DNA from: an uncultured Halomonas sp. | GTDB taxonomy: Bacteria > Pseudomonadota > Gammaproteobacteria > Pseudomonadales > Halomonadaceae | Assembly: GCF_947490095.1 (NCBI RefSeq) | Contig: NZ_CANLFS010000018.1 | Location: forward strand, 1 to 64,000 | Direction of reading: 5' to 3' | Length of the DNA: 64,000 bases | Part shown: positions 62,312 through 64,000 of the stretch, one piece after another | Layout of the letters: each line of letters begins with the position of its first letter | How positions within the stretch are numbered: position 1 is the stretch's first letter | Program-made: the position numbers and the translations under genes | Notes under the pieces: generated by a model | The model's database searches: none | Seen by the model: only the letters and a program-made list of their open reading frames with translations | What the model was told of the DNA's origin: nothing

Positions 62312-63456
62312 GAGGAAGCGACTCGCTGAGATGGTCCGCTCTGAAGATCGGAATGACGATGTTGACGTCCGACGTGCCTGCCACTGCGGGACTTGCGGCC
62401 CGGCCTTTCCGGCCCCTGATGGTCGCGCATGAGCAGCAACAGCAGCACCGGGGCGCCCAGTACCCCGGTCACCACGCCCACCGGGTAGCGTGCCGGCAGC
62501 AGGAACTGGCCGATGAAGTCCGCCACCAGCATCAACAGCGCGCCGATCAAGGCCGCCGGTATCAGCATGGAGCCCCGCCGCCGCAACAGGCGTGTCGCGA
62601 TGGGCCCGCTGACGAAGGCGACGAAGGCGACCGGGCCGGCCACCGCCGTGGCGCAGGCGACCAGTCCGACCGCCGAGAGGATGATCGTGAAGCGCGTGAG
62701 CGCCAGCCGCACGCCGAGGCCGGTGGCCATTTCATCGCCCATGCGCATGACGTCCAGGTGGCGGCTCATCAGCAGGAGCAAACCGCCCAGCACGACCAGC
62801 GCCATGGCCAGTGGCGAGGCCTGACTCAGGGTGACGCTGTTGATGCTGCCCGTCATCCAGCGCAACGCTTCCTGCAACGACCAGCTGGGCGCCTGCGTCA
62901 GCAGATACGCCGTCATGCTCTGCAACATGGCGCCCAGGCCAATGCCGACCAGGATCAGGCGCGCCCCGGCGACGCCCTGGCGCCATGAGAGGGTATAGAT
63001 CAGCAGGGCAACGCCGAGGGAGGCGGCAATCGCCAGCAATGACACGGCCGTACCGCTCAGCGACAGCACCACGATCGCGAATACCGCGGCCGTGCTGGCA
63101 CCGGCACTGATGCCGATGATATCCGGGCTGGCCAGCGGGTTGCGCAGCATGGCTTGAAAGGCGGCTCCCCCCAGGCCAAAGCAGCACCCCGTCAGCACCG
63201 CGATCAGCGCCCTCGGCAGGCGCAGCTCGGTGACGATGAAGCTGGAGCCGGGCACGTCCTCGCCCAGCAGTACCCGAATCACGGTCAGCGGGGGAATGAA
63301 GCGTTGGCCCTGCATCAGGGCGAAGCCGAAGGCGGCGACCAGTACCGCCATCAACGCCCATAGCGTCAGGCGACGCCGACGACGGTGCCCGCGACGCAAG
63401 CGAGTGATCGTGGCAAGTGACGCCTGGGGAGTCGGTCGCGAGGAGGGGACGGTCAC
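62308..63456 (-). CDS. FecCD-family iron-siderophore permease
   Basis: This 382-residue inner-membrane permease (FepG/FecD-like) has about nine to ten helices and the family marks RLPRALIAVLTGCCFGLGGAAFQ and GAMLQSMTAYLLTQ. The start is the GTG at 63456, which overlaps the stop of the preceding permease gene (GTGA). The last 35 or so residues after LLLLLMRDH form an unusual polar, Arg/His/Ser-rich tail. It should pair with the other permease to form the channel. Confidence 0.88.
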   Translation of the reverse strand: MTVPSSRPTPQASLATITRLRRGHRRRRRLTLWALMAVLVAAFGFALMQGQRFIPPLTVIRVLLGEDVPGSSFIVTELRLPRALIAVLTGCCFGLGGAAFQAMLRNPLASPDIIGISAGASTAAVFAIVVLSLSGTAVSLLAIAASLGVALLIYTLSWRQGVAGARLILVGIGLGAMLQSMTAYLLTQAPSWSLQEALRWMTGSINSVTLSQASPLAMALVVLGGLLLLMSRHLDVMRMGDEMATGLGVRLALTRFTIILSAVGLVACATAVAGPVAFVAFVSGPIATRLLRRRGSMLIPAALIGALLMLVADFIGQFLLPARYPVGVVTGVLGAPVLLLLLMRDHQGPERPGRKSRSGRHVGRQHRHSDLQSGPSQRVASS

Positions 63457-64000
63457 AGTGATTTCACCTTGTGGCGACGAACGATCCAGATGAAGAAAGG
63501 CGCGCCGACCAGCGCCGTCATGATCCCGACGTCGAGTTCGGCGGGGCGTGCCACCAGCCGTCCGAGGATATCCGCCAAGACCAGCAGCAGCGCACCGACG
63601 AGGGCCGAGAGTGGCAACACCCAGCGATAATCGCTGCCGACCACCAGCCGACAGACATGTGGCACGACGAGGCCGACGAAGGCGATGGGGCCACACACCG
63701 CGGTGATGCCACCGCAGAGCAGAATCGCCCCCAGCGCCGCCATCAGGCGGACCAGCGCCACGCGCTCCCCAAGCCCGCTGGCCATGTCATCACCGAGCGC
63801 CAGCATGTTGAGCCTGCGCGCCGAGAGCAGGCAGATAAGCATGCCGCCAAGCACGAAGGGGAATGCCGGCGCGACCTGACCAAGCGTCGCGCCGCCGACA
63901 CCACCGATCAACCAGGACTGGACCAGCCCGGCGATGTCGGCGCGCGGCAGGATAATGGCCGAGCTCAGTGAGCTCAACGCCGCGGAGAGAACGGCACCGG
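63453..64000 (-). CDS. FecCD-family permease, N-terminus beyond window
   Basis: The reading frame is open to the right edge, so this is the C-terminal half (about 182 residues) of a second FecCD permease (FepD/FecC-like). Visible marks are LGDDMASGLGERV, CGPIAFVGLVVPHVCRL, a typical family motif, and LVGAPFFIWIVRR. An internal ATG-like start at 63977 is not the real one, since conserved sequence continues upstream. It is coupled to the next permease by a 4-nt overlap. Confidence 0.85.
   Translation of the reverse strand, partial: GAVLSAALSSLSSAIILPRADIAGLVQSWLIGGVGGATLGQVAPAFPFVLGGMLICLLSARRLNMLALGDDMASGLGERVALVRLMAALGAILLCGGITAVCGPIAFVGLVVPHVCRLVVGSDYRWVLPLSALVGALLLVLADILGRLVARPAELDVGIMTALVGAPFFIWIVRRHKVKSL

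Overview
The window is a stretch of chromosome from a high-GC gammaproteobacterium of the Halomonas type (Halomonadaceae or a close relative). This rests on gene order. pilT-yggS-proC-yggT-metX-metW, dksA-gluQ-cbrA-cbrB-pcnB-folK-panBC, the pnp-rpsO-truB-rbfA-infB-nusA-rimP cluster with tRNA-fMet and tRNA-Leu, secG-tpiA-glmM-folP-ftsH-rlmE, greA-carB-carA-dapB, dnaJ-dnaK-grpE-recN-fur-bamE and ratA-rnfH-smpB-ssrA all follow the Pseudomonas/Halomonas arrangement, and the protein sequences look oceanospirillalean. The assignment is an inference; no 16S sequence is present, although a strong rrn-like promoter fires leftward out of the left edge.

Layout. 1-11 kb: tyrS, anmK, pilT, yggS, proC, yggT, metXW, a DUF4426 protein, sfsA, an aminotransferase and dksA. 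11-21.7 kb: gluQ, a small membrane protein (CbrX-like), the CbrA/CbrB nutrient two-component system, a roughly 0.9 kb non-coding region that looks like a sigma54-driven CrcZ-type regulatory RNA, then pcnB, folK and panBCD. 21.8-32.5 kb: a thiolase, then the leftward transcription, translation and RNA-decay cluster (pnp to rimP) and two tRNAs. 32.5-45.7 kb: secG, tpiA, glmM, folP, ftsH, rlmE, yhbY, greA, carBA and dapB. 45.7-49 kb: an EamA transporter, a DUF2218 protein, a CorA-family transporter and an HNH nuclease. 49-57.8 kb: heat-shock chaperones with two sigma32 promoters, recN with a LexA-like box, fur, bamE, rnfH/ratA, smpB and tmRNA. 57.8-61.5 kb: a small, visibly lower-GC island beside ssrA, with an integrase remnant, an orphan protein, a cytochrome b-molybdopterin oxidoreductase fusion, a membrane protein and an IS30-type transposase remnant, bounded by a 24-bp imperfect direct repeat. 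61.5-64 kb: a leftward FecCD/FepC-type iron-siderophore ABC importer, cut by the window edge.

How the genes work together. CbrA (transporter-like sensor) and CbrB (sigma54 activator) probably drive the adjacent RNA, whose A-rich repeats resemble the Hfq/Crc-binding motifs of CrcZ; this would give the organism a Pseudomonas-type carbon catabolite repression switch. smpB and ssrA together rescue stalled ribosomes; grpE, dnaK and dnaJ form one chaperone machine; carA and carB form one enzyme; panB, panC and panD make pantothenate.

The most interesting non-coding structures are the CrcZ-like RNA; a duplicated start region that creates a relay of overlapping ORFs between cbrX and cbrA; two convergent-gene terminators framed by degenerate 7-bp AAGCYNN arrays in inverted orientation (one expanded to 11 perfect copies); and two clusters of the palindrome GGGGTC(A/T)GACCCC.
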